From: Thermosynechococcus sichuanensis E542
Lineage (GTDB): Bacteria; Cyanobacteriota; Cyanobacteriia; Thermosynechococcales; Thermosynechococcaceae
Length of the DNA: 64,000 bases
NCBI RefSeq assembly: GCF_003555505.1
Contig: NZ_CP032152.1
Location: forward strand, 744,001-808,000
Direction: 5' to 3'
Position numbers and translations under genes: made by a program. A model generated the notes under the pieces. That model made no database searches. It was not told the origin of the DNA and saw only the letters and a program-made list of their open reading frames with translations. Positions 25,676-35,074 of this stretch are shown here, one piece after another. Every line of letters starts with the position of its first letter. Within the stretch, counting starts at the first letter, position 1.

Positions 25676-26223
25676 TCTTGGTATTTACCCCGGCGGGTTT
25701 CATAACTCACATCGCAGGGTTCCCCCTCAAAAAAGAGCAACTGCACGACCCCCTCATTGGCATAGATGCGACAGTCGGCACTGGATGAATTGGAGAATTC
25801 TAAGGTCAGATGGCCTCGCCAGCCCGCTTCTGCCGGTGTCAGGTTGGCAATAATTCCAGCACGGGCATAGGAACTCTTACCAATACACAGCACCGTGACA
25901 TTTTCGGGAACCTGTAGCCGTTCTAGCGCCACCCCAAGGCCGTAGGAATGGGCGGGCAAAATAAAAAAAGCACCATTGGCATCTTCATGCAGGGGTGCAG
26001 ATTCCAGATTCGCGGGGTTAAAGTTTTTGGGATCCACCACCGTCCCCGGCACATGGCGAAAGATGCGAAATTCCTTGGGGCTGAGGCGAATATCATACCC
26101 GTAGGAGGAAAGGCCAAAACTAATCACGGGTTGCTCGGCCACTCGCCGCACCAGTGTCGGTTCAAAAGGCTGAATCATGCCCTGAGCCGCCATGGCTCGA
26201 ATCCAAATGTCATTTTTGATCAT
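25642..26223 (-). CDS. dcd: dCTP deaminase
   Basis: Converts dCTP to dUTP for thymidylate synthesis. The 193-residue product from ATG 26223 starts MIKNDIWIRAMAAQGMI, as the family does. Conserved segments SYGYDIRL, CIGKSSYARAGI, the LTLEFSNSS strand with the catalytic glutamate, and YETRRGKYQDQ at the end are all present. An in-frame ATG 18 codons upstream would add non-conserved residues. The gene overlaps the end of the opposing GTPase gene. Confidence 0.95.
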   Translation of the reverse strand: MIKNDIWIRAMAAQGMIQPFEPTLVRRVAEQPVISFGLSSYGYDIRLSPKEFRIFRHVPGTVVDPKNFNPANLESAPLHEDANGAFFILPAHSYGLGVALERLQVPENVTVLCIGKSSYARAGIIANLTPAEAGWRGHLTLEFSNSSSADCRIYANEGVVQLLFFEGEPCDVSYETRRGKYQDQPEAVTLARV

Positions 26224-26276
26224 TGTGCTGTCGCGATCGCGCAAACCACCAATGTATCTTACAGCCCTTTTTACCA

Positions 26277-26612
26277 CTATGAGCGCTTTGCTTCCCGCTG
26301 CCCCCAGCGATAGCCCAATTCAAAGCAAATTAGCGAATTGATAAGATAAATCCCAACAACAGTTAACCGCTGCCATATCTGACCCCCCCCAGGCCAAAGC
26401 CACGGCACTAGAATAAACCCAATGGCAAGACCAACGAAGAAGCCGAAACCTGTCCCCGCTGCCATCACCAGCATGATGAACAACCCCCCCAGTTCTAGCT
26501 TGCTAGGCAACTCGCGGCGAAATAGCCAAAAATAAAACTGCATGAGATAGATATGCGGCCATGTCAGCAGGCAGATCACCGCCAGCAAGAGACTGGAGAA
26601 TAGGCCTTCCAC
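26277..26612 (-). CDS. Small membrane protein, unknown
   Basis: A 111-residue protein with about three membrane segments (LFSSLLLAVICLLTW, LFIMLVMAAGTGFGFFVGLAIGFILV, VVGIYLINSLICFEL) and a basic cytoplasmic end (RWGQREAKRS). I do not recognise the family. It lies between argS and dcd on the same strand and could be part of a longer transcript with them. Confidence 0.7.
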   Translation of the reverse strand: MEGLFSSLLLAVICLLTWPHIYLMQFYFWLFRRELPSKLELGGLFIMLVMAAGTGFGFFVGLAIGFILVPWLWPGGGQIWQRLTVVGIYLINSLICFELGYRWGQREAKRS

Positions 26613-26669
26613 GCTTTAGAACATCCCAGAAACAACAGTGGTGCTGCGCCCCAGTATAACTAGGAGGCT

Positions 26670-28424
26670 CTAAATCCGATCCAAAACCCGAATCCCCAGT
26701 AGGGATAGCCCTAGCTTGAGGGTTTGGGCGGTGAGATAGGCGAGGGTGAGACGGGATTGTTTCGTCGGCTCAGGAGCAGAGAGGATGGGACAGCGATCGT
26801 AGAACTGGTTGAAAAGCTGGCTCAGCTCAAAGAGGTATTGACAGAGGCGGTTGGGCAATAGCTCAGCACTCACAAAGTCGAGGGTTTCCGCCAGTTGTAC
26901 GAGGTGCTTGGCAAGGTTTTGCTCGGTCTCATCCTCTAGGAATAAGGGGGTATCTGGTGAAAGGGTACGCCAGTCAATGTCACCACGCCGGGTGAGGCCT
27001 TGGACACGCACATAGGCATAGAGCAAATAGGGAGCGGTGTTCCCCTGCAAGGAGAGCATTTTGTCGTAGCTAAAGACGTAGTTGCTGTTGCGGTTTTGGC
27101 TGAGATCCGCGTACTTGACCGCACCGATACCGATCGCCCGTGCCACGGTGTCAATGAATTCTGGAGATTCGCTACGGCCTTCAGTGGCAAGGCGCTGTTC
27201 TAAATCCGCTCGACTGCGGGCGATCGCCTCCGTCAACAAATCCATCAGGCGAATTGTTTCCCCAGAACGGGTTTTCAAGCGTTTGCCATCTTCCCCCAGC
27301 ACCAAACCAAAGGGGACATGGGTCAGCGTTACATGGGGCGGCACCCAGCCTGCGCGCTGCGCCACTTGAAAGACTTGGGCAAAGTGGGTGGACTGCCCAA
27401 CATCGGTGACGTAAATAATCCAGTCCGCCTGATCCTTTTCAATGCGATAGCGCAGGGCGGCCAAATCCGTGGTTGCGTAGTTGTAGCCACCATCAGACTT
27501 TTGAATAATCAAGGGTTGGGGTTGCCCCTCTTTATTCGTGAAGCCCTCTAAAAAGACGACCTTTGCCCCCTGATCTTCCACCAAGAGGCCGAGAGCCGCC
27601 AAGTCCTCAATCACCGCCGGCAAAAAGGGATTATAGAAGGACTCTCCCCGCTCTGTGAGTTGAATATCGAGCAAATCGTAAATCTTTTGAAACTCGCGGC
27701 GAGACTGCTCACACAAAAGTTGCCAAGCGCGGCGACTGTGTTCTTCCCCCTGCTGAAGCGCCACCACCTGCTGCCGTGCCTTTTGTTGAAAGTCGGGATC
27801 ACTGTCAAAGCGTTGCTTAGCCTTTTTGTAGAATGTCACCAAGTCTCCCAAATCAAGGGCATTGGCGGTGGTGAGGGCGTCGGGATACACCTCATCAAGG
27901 TAGGCAATGAGCATGCCAAACTGGGTTCCCCAGTCCCCCACATGGTTGAGCCGCAGGACATCGTGGCCTTGGAATTCAAGAATGCGGGCAATGCAGTCCC
28001 CAATAATGGTGGAGCGCAGGTGACCGACGTGCATTTCCTTGGCAATGTTGGGGCTGGAAAAATCAACCACCACCCGTCGCGGCTCTGGCGCCGGCGGAAT
28101 ACCCAAGCGATCGCTCCCGATCGCGGCTTGCAGACTGCGCGCCAAAAACTCTGGCTTGAGGCGAAAATTCAGGAACCCCGGCCCAGCAATTTCGACGGGC
28201 TGGCAGATATCGTCAACGTTGAGATGTGCCACAACCTCTTGGGCGAGTTGACGCGGCGCTTTGCCCACCTGCTTGGCAAGGCTAAGGCACACATTGGATT
28301 GATAGTCGCCAAACTTGGCTTGACTGGCTGGCAACAGCAGTGGCTGGGGATAGGTTTCTAAAGAAAGTACTGTTTTGAGGGCACCAAGGAGGCGATCGCC
28401 CAACAGTTGTACAGGAGCAACCAT
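26670..28424 (-). CDS. argS: Arginyl-tRNA synthetase
   Basis: A class I aminoacyl-tRNA synthetase that charges tRNA-Arg. The 584 residues from ATG 28424 match the family length. The HIGH-type motif is HVGH in [19 protein letters not shown], and the KMSKS equivalent is the degenerate [12 protein letters not shown] usual in ArgS. The N-terminal Add-1 domain ([10 protein letters not shown]...) and C-terminal anticodon-binding domain are present. Its ATG overlaps the TAA of the preceding 51-residue ORF by one base (TAATG), so I reject the in-frame start 21 codons further upstream. Confidence 0.96.
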   Translation of the reverse strand: MVAPVQLLGDRLLGALKTVLSLETYPQPLLLPASQAKFGDYQSNVCLSLAKQVGKAPRQLAQEVVAHLNVDDICQPVEIAGPGFLNFRLKPEFLARSLQAAIGSDRLGIPPAPEPRRVVVDFSSPNIAKEMHVGHLRSTIIGDCIARILEFQGHDVLRLNHVGDWGTQFGMLIAYLDEVYPDALTTANALDLGDLVTFYKKAKQRFDSDPDFQQKARQQVVALQQGEEHSRRAWQLLCEQSRREFQKIYDLLDIQLTERGESFYNPFLPAVIEDLAALGLLVEDQGAKVVFLEGFTNKEGQPQPLIIQKSDGGYNYATTDLAALRYRIEKDQADWIIYVTDVGQSTHFAQVFQVAQRAGWVPPHVTLTHVPFGLVLGEDGKRLKTRSGETIRLMDLLTEAIARSRADLEQRLATEGRSESPEFIDTVARAIGIGAVKYADLSQNRNSNYVFSYDKMLSLQGNTAPYLLYAYVRVQGLTRRGDIDWRTLSPDTPLFLEDETEQNLAKHLVQLAETLDFVSAELLPNRLCQYLFELSQLFNQFYDRCPILSAPEPTKQSRLTLAYLTAQTLKLGLSLLGIRVLDRI

Positions 28425-28579
28425 TACCGTTTGCGCCCCCGTCGTTGTTCTTTTTGCTCCGCTTGCAGACGGCGGCGATCGCGCCACTCAGCAAAGGTAA
28501 GATAGCCAATGCCGCCGGTGACGACAATCAGCAGTAGCAAGGCCACTAAAACCGGCAGATCCGCCAGTGAAACGCTCAT
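28424..28579 (-). CDS. Small single-span membrane protein between petN and argS
   Basis: A 51-residue ORF, ATG 28579 to TAA 28424. It has one N-terminal membrane helix ([20 protein letters not shown]) followed by a strongly basic tail ([21 protein letters not shown]). It starts 18 bases after petN and its stop overlaps the argS start. The spacing and composition argue for a real, co-translated protein. I do not recognise the family. Confidence 0.7.
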   Translation of the reverse strand: MSVSLADLPVLVALLLLIVVTGGIGYLTFAEWRDRRRLQAEQKEQRRGRKR

Positions 28580-28597
28580 CGCCCTCGTCCCAGGTCA

Positions 28598-28687
28598 CTA
28601 CATGCCGTGGCGACCCCAGACCACAAAAGCGATCGACAGTGTAAAGACACTGAGAACACCCACCCAACCGAGCGTGATAATATCCAT
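28598..28687 (-). CDS. petN: Cytochrome b6f complex subunit PetN
   Basis: The 29-residue single-helix subunit VIII of the cytochrome b6f complex, needed for complex stability. The sequence [15 protein letters not shown]...VVWGRHGM matches PetN along its whole length, including the conserved GW and VVWGR motifs. AGGA lies 9 bases before the ATG. A TAAAAT-type -10 box is found about 35 bases upstream on the minus strand. It heads a run with the 51-residue ORF and argS. Confidence 0.95.
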
Positions 28688-28769
28688 GGCATGTGATCCT
28701 GAACTCAATGCAGACATCATTTTAACTTAGATAGATTATCTTTTCTTTACTAGCAGCAGGCTGAAGGCA

Positions 28770-29249
28770 ATGACCCAAGGCATGACGGCCATTGAAACCG
28801 CAATTCAGCAAGGAGACCTGACCGCTGTCCAAGCGGCGATCGCCAACGGTCTTGAGATCAAAGGGGAGGCGCTGGCACTAGCAGCAGAACTGGGGCACAC
28901 TGAAATTGTCAATGCCCTGATTGCCGCAGGGGTTGATGTCAACCAAGGGGACAGTGAGGGTTGGACACCATTGATGGCGGCAGCCGGCAGCGGACATACT
29001 ACCATTGTTGAGAAACTGCTAGCAGCAGGTGCCAATGTCAATGCTCAAACCACCTTTGGTCTGACCCCCTTAATGGCCGCAGCAGCCAAAGGACAAGCGG
29101 CGACGGTCAAACAACTGATTGCAGCAGGTGCCGATCTCAACGCCAAAGATCAGAATTCTTGGACCGCTTTGGTGTGGGCGCTGGACGGGAAACATGCCGA
29201 CGTGGTGGCAGTCATTAAAGCCGCTCGCGCACAATCTTTGGGATCATGA
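28770..29249 (+). CDS. Ankyrin-repeat protein
   Basis: A 159-residue soluble protein made of about four ankyrin repeats; examples are GHTEIVNALIAAGVDVNQGD, EGWTPLMAAAGSGH and FGLTPLMAAAAKGQ. Such repeats bind other proteins. The stop overlaps the start of the following cyclic-nucleotide-binding MscS channel by 4 bases (ATGA), so an interaction with that channel is a reasonable inference. The start codon is ATG 28770. Confidence 0.9.
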   Translation: MTQGMTAIETAIQQGDLTAVQAAIANGLEIKGEALALAAELGHTEIVNALIAAGVDVNQGDSEGWTPLMAAAGSGHTTIVEKLLAAGANVNAQTTFGLTPLMAAAAKGQAATVKQLIAAGADLNAKDQNSWTALVWALDGKHADVVAVIKAARAQSLGS

Positions 29250-31030
29250 TTAAGTACCTCAGTTTATTTTTAGCAGCAGCTCCTGCGAGTATTCTTATTG
29301 CTCAACTGGCGCGAACTCAACGGCTGCGGGTTGCGTTCATTGAAGCGGCTCAAATTGTGGGGATTGTCGGCATTGCCATCCTCACTGACTGGCTCCTGCT
29401 GAACTTGGGAATTCAGCAACTGCAACAGCGGCTTGACCAAAAAGCTAGCCACCAATCCCAGCCTTGGTTCTCCCTCGGCGCTAGTCTATTGCGCCTGACG
29501 CTGCGAATTTTACTCTGGTCACTCGTTTTATCTTGGATTCTCCAATCGGTTCAAAGTCTTTCCCCTTGGCATGAGCGCATTGATAGCACGATTCAGTTTC
29601 TCCTCGAACGGGTGGCCGTAGTGTTTAACACCCCCTTTATGGAGCTGGGGCGTACCAAGGTCACGCTGAACTTTCTTTTCTTAATTCTTTTTCTATCCCT
29701 TGCCGTGATTTCCATCTCCCGCTGGGTGAGCGAGTGGCTCAAGAGTCGGATTCTCATGCAGTTACGGGTGGATCGCGGTAGCCAAGAAACCATCACCCGT
29801 GTGGTTAGCTATAGCCTCAGTTTTATTGGCTTTATTATTGTCCTGCAAACCGCAGGCATTGACCTCAGCTCCCTCACAGTCTTAGCGGGGGTCTTGGGGA
29901 TCGGTTTTGGTTTTGGTTTGCAAACCCTCGCCAGTAACTTTATTAGTGGTCTAGCGATTCTGCTGGAACATCCGATCAAGGTCGGGGATTTTATTGAAGT
30001 GGATGGCCTGCTGGGTACGGTGGAGAAAATCTCAATTCGCGCCACGATTATCCGCACCAACGATAGCCAGTACGTGATTGTCCCCAACAACCGCTTTATT
30101 GAAAAGAATGTCGTTAACTGGAGTTACGGTAGCCCCGATAGCCGCATCCATATCCCCGTGAGTGTTGCCTATGGTAGTGATACGGTTCTCGTCACCGAAG
30201 CCCTCCTCAGTGCCGCCCGTCAGGATCCGCGCGTTCTGCTCACCCCACCCCCCAGCGTTTGGTTTCGCGGTTTTGGCGAGAATGCCTACCTCTTTGAATT
30301 GCTAGTGTGGATTAACCGCCCCCAAGATTCTGAACCCATTAAAAGCGCCCTCAATTTTCTCATTGAGCAGGAATTACGGCGGCGGCAGATTGAAGTGCCC
30401 TTTCCCCAGTTGGATCTGCGGTTGCGCGACTTGGGAGAGCTGCGCTCCTTGGCTCATTATTACCACCGTTCTGTGGCCAATGTGCCCGAAACCTCAGCAG
30501 TAACTGAGCCAGGGGCTAGAGAAATCACTAAAGCGGAACCCTCCCTTACCAATTTACTGCGCAATATCAGTTGTTTTTCCCGCTGCTCCAATGCGGAATT
30601 GCAAATGCTGATTGAGTTGGGCAATCGCCAATTTTATGGTGTGGGGGAAATTATCTGCTGTGAGGGAGATCCGGGGGATGCCTTTTACATCATCCTTGAG
30701 GGATCCGTTGAAGTCCGCTCGGAGCACTTGAATCAAATTTTAGCCACCCTCTATGAGGGAGAGTTTTTTGGTGAAATTGCCGTACTGACGGGGATGCCGC
30801 GATCGGCCACAGTGCGAGCTTTGGAAGAAACAGTTCTATTTGTGGTGCACCGTTCAGCGGTACAGCGACTGCTGCAAGCCCAACCCCAATTGGCGGAGGA
30901 TATTGCCCATGAGCTAGCGGCACGACAACAGGTTCTCCAAGAACTCGGCCTCGTGAACTCCCAAGACATCAAAAGTCTGCCCCCCTTGCAGTGGATTCGT
31001 CGCCGTTTGCAAACCCTCTTTAATGTCTAG
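29246..31030 (+). CDS. MscS-superfamily channel with cyclic-nucleotide-binding domain (bCNG type)
   Basis: A 594-residue membrane protein. Four to five membrane helices occupy residues 1-200. The MscS pore and beta domain follow (LTVLAGVLGIGFGFGLQTLASNFISGLAILLEHPIKVGDFIEV). A C-terminal cNMP-binding domain starts near residue 435 (LLRNISCFSRCSNAEL), with phosphate-binding cassette FFGEIAVLTGMPRSATVRA in which the Glu and Arg ligands are kept. This is the layout of bacterial cyclic-nucleotide-gated channels, which are MscS relatives with weak or no mechanosensitivity. Translationally coupled to the ankyrin gene. Confidence 0.92.
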   Translation: MIKYLSLFLAAAPASILIAQLARTQRLRVAFIEAAQIVGIVGIAILTDWLLLNLGIQQLQQRLDQKASHQSQPWFSLGASLLRLTLRILLWSLVLSWILQSVQSLSPWHERIDSTIQFLLERVAVVFNTPFMELGRTKVTLNFLFLILFLSLAVISISRWVSEWLKSRILMQLRVDRGSQETITRVVSYSLSFIGFIIVLQTAGIDLSSLTVLAGVLGIGFGFGLQTLASNFISGLAILLEHPIKVGDFIEVDGLLGTVEKISIRATIIRTNDSQYVIVPNNRFIEKNVVNWSYGSPDSRIHIPVSVAYGSDTVLVTEALLSAARQDPRVLLTPPPSVWFRGFGENAYLFELLVWINRPQDSEPIKSALNFLIEQELRRRQIEVPFPQLDLRLRDLGELRSLAHYYHRSVANVPETSAVTEPGAREITKAEPSLTNLLRNISCFSRCSNAELQMLIELGNRQFYGVGEIICCEGDPGDAFYIILEGSVEVRSEHLNQILATLYEGEFFGEIAVLTGMPRSATVRALEETVLFVVHRSAVQRLLQAQPQLAEDIAHELAARQQVLQELGLVNSQDIKSLPPLQWIRRRLQTLFNV

Positions 31031-31536
31031 GGCGTCAAGCGTTCAATTAATCTCTGGTGTTGGGGAAACTGTGTCTGTAATTGCTGGCGATCGCCCAATT
31101 CAAAATCGCGAAAGTCAAATCCCGGCGCGACTGTACAACCCACCAAACTAAAACTATCTGACCCCTCCACCGTTGCCCCAAACCACGCCCCTGCCGGTAC
31201 CACCCGTAGCAACTGCTCCCCCTGATCGATATTCATCCCCAAGCGCAGGGGTTGATACTCGCCTGTCGGTAGAATCACATGAATGGTTAGGCTACTCCCT
31301 GCGTAAAAGTGCCACAGTTCATCACTGGCAATGCGGTGGAGTCGCGAACAGGCCGTGGAGGGGAGCAAGAAGTAAATACTCGTGCAGTAAGGGCGATCGC
31401 CCCCCTGAAAGCCTGAAGGCAAAACCGCTGCGGGAATGCTCCCTGCTGAGCGATAGACCTCGCGGAAATAGCCCCCCTCTGGGTGGGGTTGCAGGTCAAG
31501 TGCCTCAATCCACGCCTTAGCTGGCCAAGTATTCAT
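31027..31536 (-). CDS. Cupin-5 (DUF985) family protein
   Basis: A 169-residue cupin from ATG 31536. The family start [22 protein letters not shown] is present, as are [16 protein letters not shown] and [16 protein letters not shown], the cupin strands with conserved His and Glu. Enzymatic activity is unknown. The start lies inside the 3' end of the sigma-factor gene (20-base overlap, same strand), suggesting co-translation. The longer upstream frame has no cupin homology. Its stop overlaps that of the convergent channel gene by 4 bases. Confidence 0.88.
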   Translation of the reverse strand: MNTWPAKAWIEALDLQPHPEGGYFREVYRSAGSIPAAVLPSGFQGGDRPYCTSIYFLLPSTACSRLHRIASDELWHFYAGSSLTIHVILPTGEYQPLRLGMNIDQGEQLLRVVPAGAWFGATVEGSDSFSLVGCTVAPGFDFRDFELGDRQQLQTQFPQHQRLIERLTP

Positions 31537-32500
31537 ACATTTGCTGGCGCCGCCGCCGCAGGTGATCGAGGGCTTGTCGCTCCAGTTGCCGCACCCGCTC
31601 ACGGCTGAGATTGAGTTGCTCACCCACCTTGGCAAGGGACAGCTCTTGACCATCCCCCAACCCGTAGCGCAGGGTGAGGACTTGCCGCTGTTGCGGGGTG
31701 AGTTCTGCTAGCCACAGGTTGACATCATCGCGGAGGGACTCCACTGTGGTAAATTGCTCCGGCGAAACACCGTCATCCTCAAGGAGTTCACCGAGTTCAG
31801 TGTCCTGATTGTCCCCCACGCGCAGGTCGAGGGAAACCGGTTGACGAGCAAGGGTCAGGTATTCACGGATTTGCTCCGGTTCGAGTTCTAGGGCTGCTGC
31901 CACCTCAGCAGGGGTTGCACTCCGTCCCAATTTTTGCGCCAGTTCGCGTTGGGTGCGTTTGATCTTGTTCAGCTTCTCAGTGATGTGGATGGGCAGCCGA
32001 ATTGTCCGCGCCTGTTGGGCGATCGCCCGTGTAATGGCCTGACGAATCCACCAGTAGGCATAGGTAGAGAACTTGTAGCCCCGCGTCGGATCAAACTTTT
32101 CCACACCGCGTTCGAGGCCAAGGGTACCCTCTTGCACCAAGTCCAGCAATTCAAGGTTGCGTTTTTGATACTTCTTGGCCACCGAAACCACTAGCCGCAG
32201 GTTGGCTTCAATCATTTTTTGCTTGGCGCGTTCGCCGCGCTTGAGGAGATTGCGCAGTTCCGTCGGCGTGAGATTACAGGCCGCCGCCCATTCTTCAAAG
32301 GTTGGTTCACGTCCCAGTTCTTTCGTGAGAGCCTCGCGTTTTTCCCGCAGTGCCATCATTTGCTGCACCTGTTTACCCAGAATAATTTCCTGTTCATGGG
32401 TCAGCAGTGGCACGCGCCCAATTTCCTGTAGGTATGTGCGCACCATGTCGGTGCTAACAGTGGGTGTAGGGGATGGGGTTTTGGAAGGGTCGTTCATCAT
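31517..32500 (-). CDS. Group 2 RNA polymerase sigma-70 factor
   Basis: A 327-residue non-essential-type sigma-70 factor. Region 1.2 ([21 protein letters not shown]), region 2 ([49 protein letters not shown]), region 3, and region 4 ([19 protein letters not shown], then the [21 protein letters not shown]) are all visible. The long N-terminal region of the principal sigma factor is absent. I cannot assign a letter (SigB to SigE) with confidence. Cyanobacterial group 2 factors respond to stress, light or nitrogen. Confidence 0.92.
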   Translation of the reverse strand: MMNDPSKTPSPTPTVSTDMVRTYLQEIGRVPLLTHEQEIILGKQVQQMMALREKREALTKELGREPTFEEWAAACNLTPTELRNLLKRGERAKQKMIEANLRLVVSVAKKYQKRNLELLDLVQEGTLGLERGVEKFDPTRGYKFSTYAYWWIRQAITRAIAQQARTIRLPIHITEKLNKIKRTQRELAQKLGRSATPAEVAAALELEPEQIREYLTLARQPVSLDLRVGDNQDTELGELLEDDGVSPEQFTTVESLRDDVNLWLAELTPQQRQVLTLRYGLGDGQELSLAKVGEQLNLSRERVRQLERQALDHLRRRRQQMYEYLAS

Positions 32501-32720
32501 AGCAGCACAGATTCTAAACAGTATTTGGCAAGGAAGAATTTAGATAAAAGATTTATCGCGATGAAGATGACGACTCGCACTGATAAAGCTGAGGTTTGTA
32601 TAGGGTTAGCCTAGCAGGTGAGAGGGAGTTGGCCTGTATCCTAATCTACTTAGACTTAAATTGTGCCCCGAAAGTTGCCAATTCATAACAGCCGATTCCT
32701 GAAATAAAGATTAAACTTTG

Positions 32721-33401
32721 TCAACTAGAGACGGGGATCAGGAGATCGGCAAGGGCTTTGGGGGCAAATTCGAGGGCAAAAACACGGCCAAAGGCAGCAA
32801 CAAACTGCTGACGCACGTCCTCTAAATCGATGTCGGCACAAAACTGCCGTAGGTTCCCAACGGGGCGATCGCCAATGCCACAGGGGACAATGCGACCAAA
32901 GCCCTTCAAATCGTTCACCACATTGAGGGCAATACCGTGGAAGGTAATCCAGCGGGTCACCTTGATCCCGATCGCCGCCACCTTGTACCCCTCCACCCAA
33001 ACACCGGTAAGGCCAGCAACGCGCTCCCCTTTAAGGCCATAGTGCCCTAGGGTTTGAATCACGACTTCCTCCAACTGGTGGAGATACCAATGCAGATCGC
33101 AGCGATGACGGCGTAAATTCAAAATCGGGTAGGCCACCAATTGGCCGGGGCAGTGGTAGGTGACATCGCCTCCGCGCTCAATGCGCAATACCTCAATGCC
33201 CGTAGCGACGGGATCAAAGTGAATGTGAGCCGTGGTTGCCCCTTGACCAAGGGTATAGATGGGGGGATGCTCCAAGGTGAGTAGGACATCTCGAGCAGTG
33301 GGATCGTGGCAGCGCTCAGCCACCAGTTGCTGTTGCCAGCGCCAAGCATCGCGGTAGGGAATGATCCCCAAGGCACAATGCCAACCAAGGGCAGTTTTCA
33401 T
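32721..33401 (-). CDS. lipB: Octanoyltransferase LipB
   Basis: Transfers the octanoyl group from acyl-carrier protein to lipoyl domains, the first step of lipoate synthesis. The 226 residues contain [13 protein letters not shown], the [20 protein letters not shown] motif, [14 protein letters not shown] with the catalytic lysine, and [13 protein letters not shown] with the catalytic cysteine. lipA is not in the window; lpdA, the E3 component of a lipoate-dependent complex, is at 60630-62066. Confidence 0.95.
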   Translation of the reverse strand: MKTALGWHCALGIIPYRDAWRWQQQLVAERCHDPTARDVLLTLEHPPIYTLGQGATTAHIHFDPVATGIEVLRIERGGDVTYHCPGQLVAYPILNLRRHRCDLHWYLHQLEEVVIQTLGHYGLKGERVAGLTGVWVEGYKVAAIGIKVTRWITFHGIALNVVNDLKGFGRIVPCGIGDRPVGNLRQFCADIDLEDVRQQFVAAFGRVFALEFAPKALADLLIPVSS

Positions 33402-33560
33402 AGGAGTGCCAGATTGTCAAGAGCTAGAGGATAAGAATTATCACAGAACACGAATAAAGGTGAAGAGCCTCAGGATGCCCTGTAATCCCCGATACGAAGA
33501 TGTTAGGGTGGAAGTAGATCAGCCTTAGATGTATCTGTTTTGCTCAGGGGAGGCAACCCT

Positions 33561-34178
33561 ATGAGGCTAGTGATTCACGGTAAAAACATTGATATTACGG
33601 ATGGCATTCGCAGCTATGTGAACCAAAAAATTGAGCGAGCCACCAGTCATTTCCAGAATGGGATTAACGAAGTGGATGTGCATCTTTCCGTGGCTCGTAA
33701 CCGCAGTACAGCCCCTCAACAAACTGCTGAAGTGACTCTATTTGTTAATGGCTCAGTGATTCGCGCCGAAGAAAGCAGTGAAAATCTCTACGCCAGTATT
33801 GATCTCGTTGCCGACAAAATTGCGCGCAAACTCCGTAAACTCAAAGAAAAACGCCAAGACAAGTCCCGCGCTAAAGACACTAATAGTGTGGTGGAACCGG
33901 CAGTGGTGACGGATTTGCTGGGCGATCGCACACCGCAACTACCCGAACAAGTGGTGCGCATGAAATACTTTGCTATGCCGCCAATGACGATCCAAGAAGC
34001 CCTTGAGCACCTCGAAATGGTGGATCACGACTTCTATGTCTTCCGCAATCGCGATACGGGGGAAATTAACGTGGTCTATGAACGGAATCATGGGGGCTAT
34101 GGCGTCATTCAACCCCGCCCCACATCCCAAGAGAATCATCACGCTGCTACTAAACCCATGGCGAAAACCAGCCACTAG
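33561..34178 (+). CDS. hpf: Ribosome hibernation-promoting factor, long form (LrtA)
   Basis: A 205-residue long-form HPF that dimerises 70S ribosomes in the dark or stationary phase; the cyanobacterial gene is known as lrtA, light-repressed transcript. The N-terminal RaiA domain starts [20 protein letters not shown], and the C-terminal domain contains [36 protein letters not shown] (33547-33553) supports ATG 33561 rather than the TTG-initiated frame seven codons earlier. LrtA leaders are long in other cyanobacteria; here 159 bases separate it from lipB. Confidence 0.93.
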   Translation: MRLVIHGKNIDITDGIRSYVNQKIERATSHFQNGINEVDVHLSVARNRSTAPQQTAEVTLFVNGSVIRAEESSENLYASIDLVADKIARKLRKLKEKRQDKSRAKDTNSVVEPAVVTDLLGDRTPQLPEQVVRMKYFAMPPMTIQEALEHLEMVDHDFYVFRNRDTGEINVVYERNHGGYGVIQPRPTSQENHHAATKPMAKTSH

Positions 34179-34482
34179 TCGGTGTGTTGTGAACATTCCC
34201 ACAACTGTTAATCGCCCTTTTCAGAAGCATGGCACACCCTCATAAAGTGTCCAAGCAATCAGAGGAGAGGATCGTATCTGAGGTATCCCTGATTTTAGAA
34301 AAGGGCGGTAGGGCGGTAGTGAGATAAGGGTGGGGCAATTCATGGACTTGACGACCCTCTTTCCCAACGGTGACTTGAACTTCAAAGCATTGTTGAAAAC
34401 GCAGTTGTGGGAATTTTCCAAACGGATTTAGTAGGAAACTATCTGTGTGCCAATCCTGCCCTTGCCCACCTGTACGGCTATC
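34179..34482. other. Intergenic region with a gene remnant
   Basis: Downstream of lrtA there is a weak hairpin (GTTGTG...CACAAC, about 34187-34206) followed by CCCTTTT, a possible terminator. The middle (34240-34370) has no ORF of note and contains a short AAAGGGCGGTAGGGCGGTAG repeat. The right part carries a PAS-domain fragment, listed separately. No RNA gene was recognised. Confidence 0.5.
34374..34475 (+). pseudogene. PAS-domain fragment of a lost signalling gene
   Basis: The frame beginning CTT GAA CTT CAA at 34374, directly after an in-frame TGA, reads LELQSIVENAVVGIFQTD followed by GNYLCANPALAHLYGYP. This is the typical start of a PAS sensor domain (SIFENAVEGIFQTTPDG.YL.ANPALA.IYGY). 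There is no start codon, and the domain stops after about 34 residues where the 3' end of the opposite-strand gene begins. It looks like the remnant of a histidine kinase, cyclase or GGDEF protein. Confidence 0.65.
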
Positions 34483-34989
34483 CTAGGGGCGCAGGATCAA
34501 TTGCCATTCCTGCGTTTGGCGATCGCGCTGAAGTTCCTCGTTTTCACCAATGACATAGGGACCCCAGTAGCGCTTGGAACCGTCGAGGGTAAACGCAAGA
34601 AGAATATCCCCTGATTGGAGGGTGAGCTTACCTTCTGGTAGGGTTAACAGTAATCCCTTAATGCTGCCCTCCATGGGGGCAAAATCCCAGTGAACAGCAC
34701 TTTTATGAGGATGGGCGCGATCGCGGGCAGCAAGCAACACCACGCGCACCGGAAAGGCCGTTTGATTACTGATGCGTAGCCCATTTGGTTGCGGGTTGGC
34801 CGGCGTTTGGGGAGTGGGTAAGGGCTGAACAGCAGTGGTTTCTGGTTCTGCTTCAACAATGGGTGGCGGTTGGGTCAGCAGGTCTGGCTCCCACCAGAGG
34901 GTAAAGTGCAGTTGCGAAAGAATAATCGCACCAATCACCCCGATCAGCACTGCCACGAGGTAAGGAAGAAATTTAATTCGGATAGACAT
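34483..34989 (-). CDS. Membrane-anchored protein, unknown
   Basis: A 168-residue protein with an N-terminal membrane anchor (FLPYLVAVLIGVIGAIILSQL), a proline-rich linker (residues 40-70), and a C-terminal domain of about 100 residues that starts GLRISNQTAFPVRVVLLAA and looks all-beta. The anchor places the domain outside the cytoplasm. I do not recognise a family. Confidence 0.7.
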   Translation of the reverse strand: MSIRIKFLPYLVAVLIGVIGAIILSQLHFTLWWEPDLLTQPPPIVEAEPETTAVQPLPTPQTPANPQPNGLRISNQTAFPVRVVLLAARDRAHPHKSAVHWDFAPMEGSIKGLLLTLPEGKLTLQSGDILLAFTLDGSKRYWGPYVIGENEELQRDRQTQEWQLILRP

Positions 34990-35074
34990 AGAGATAGGTT
35001 ACTGCCGATGCCGCGCCTTTCTTTCCAGTTTAGAGAGTTGTGGCAGAAACCGCAGTGGGCAAAAAAGTTTGATC

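Noticed and set aside
32501-32720. Possible small RNA or riboswitch upstream of the sigma factor
   Set aside because: No stable hairpin series, no T-tract terminator and no known aptamer pattern could be seen in the 220 bases.
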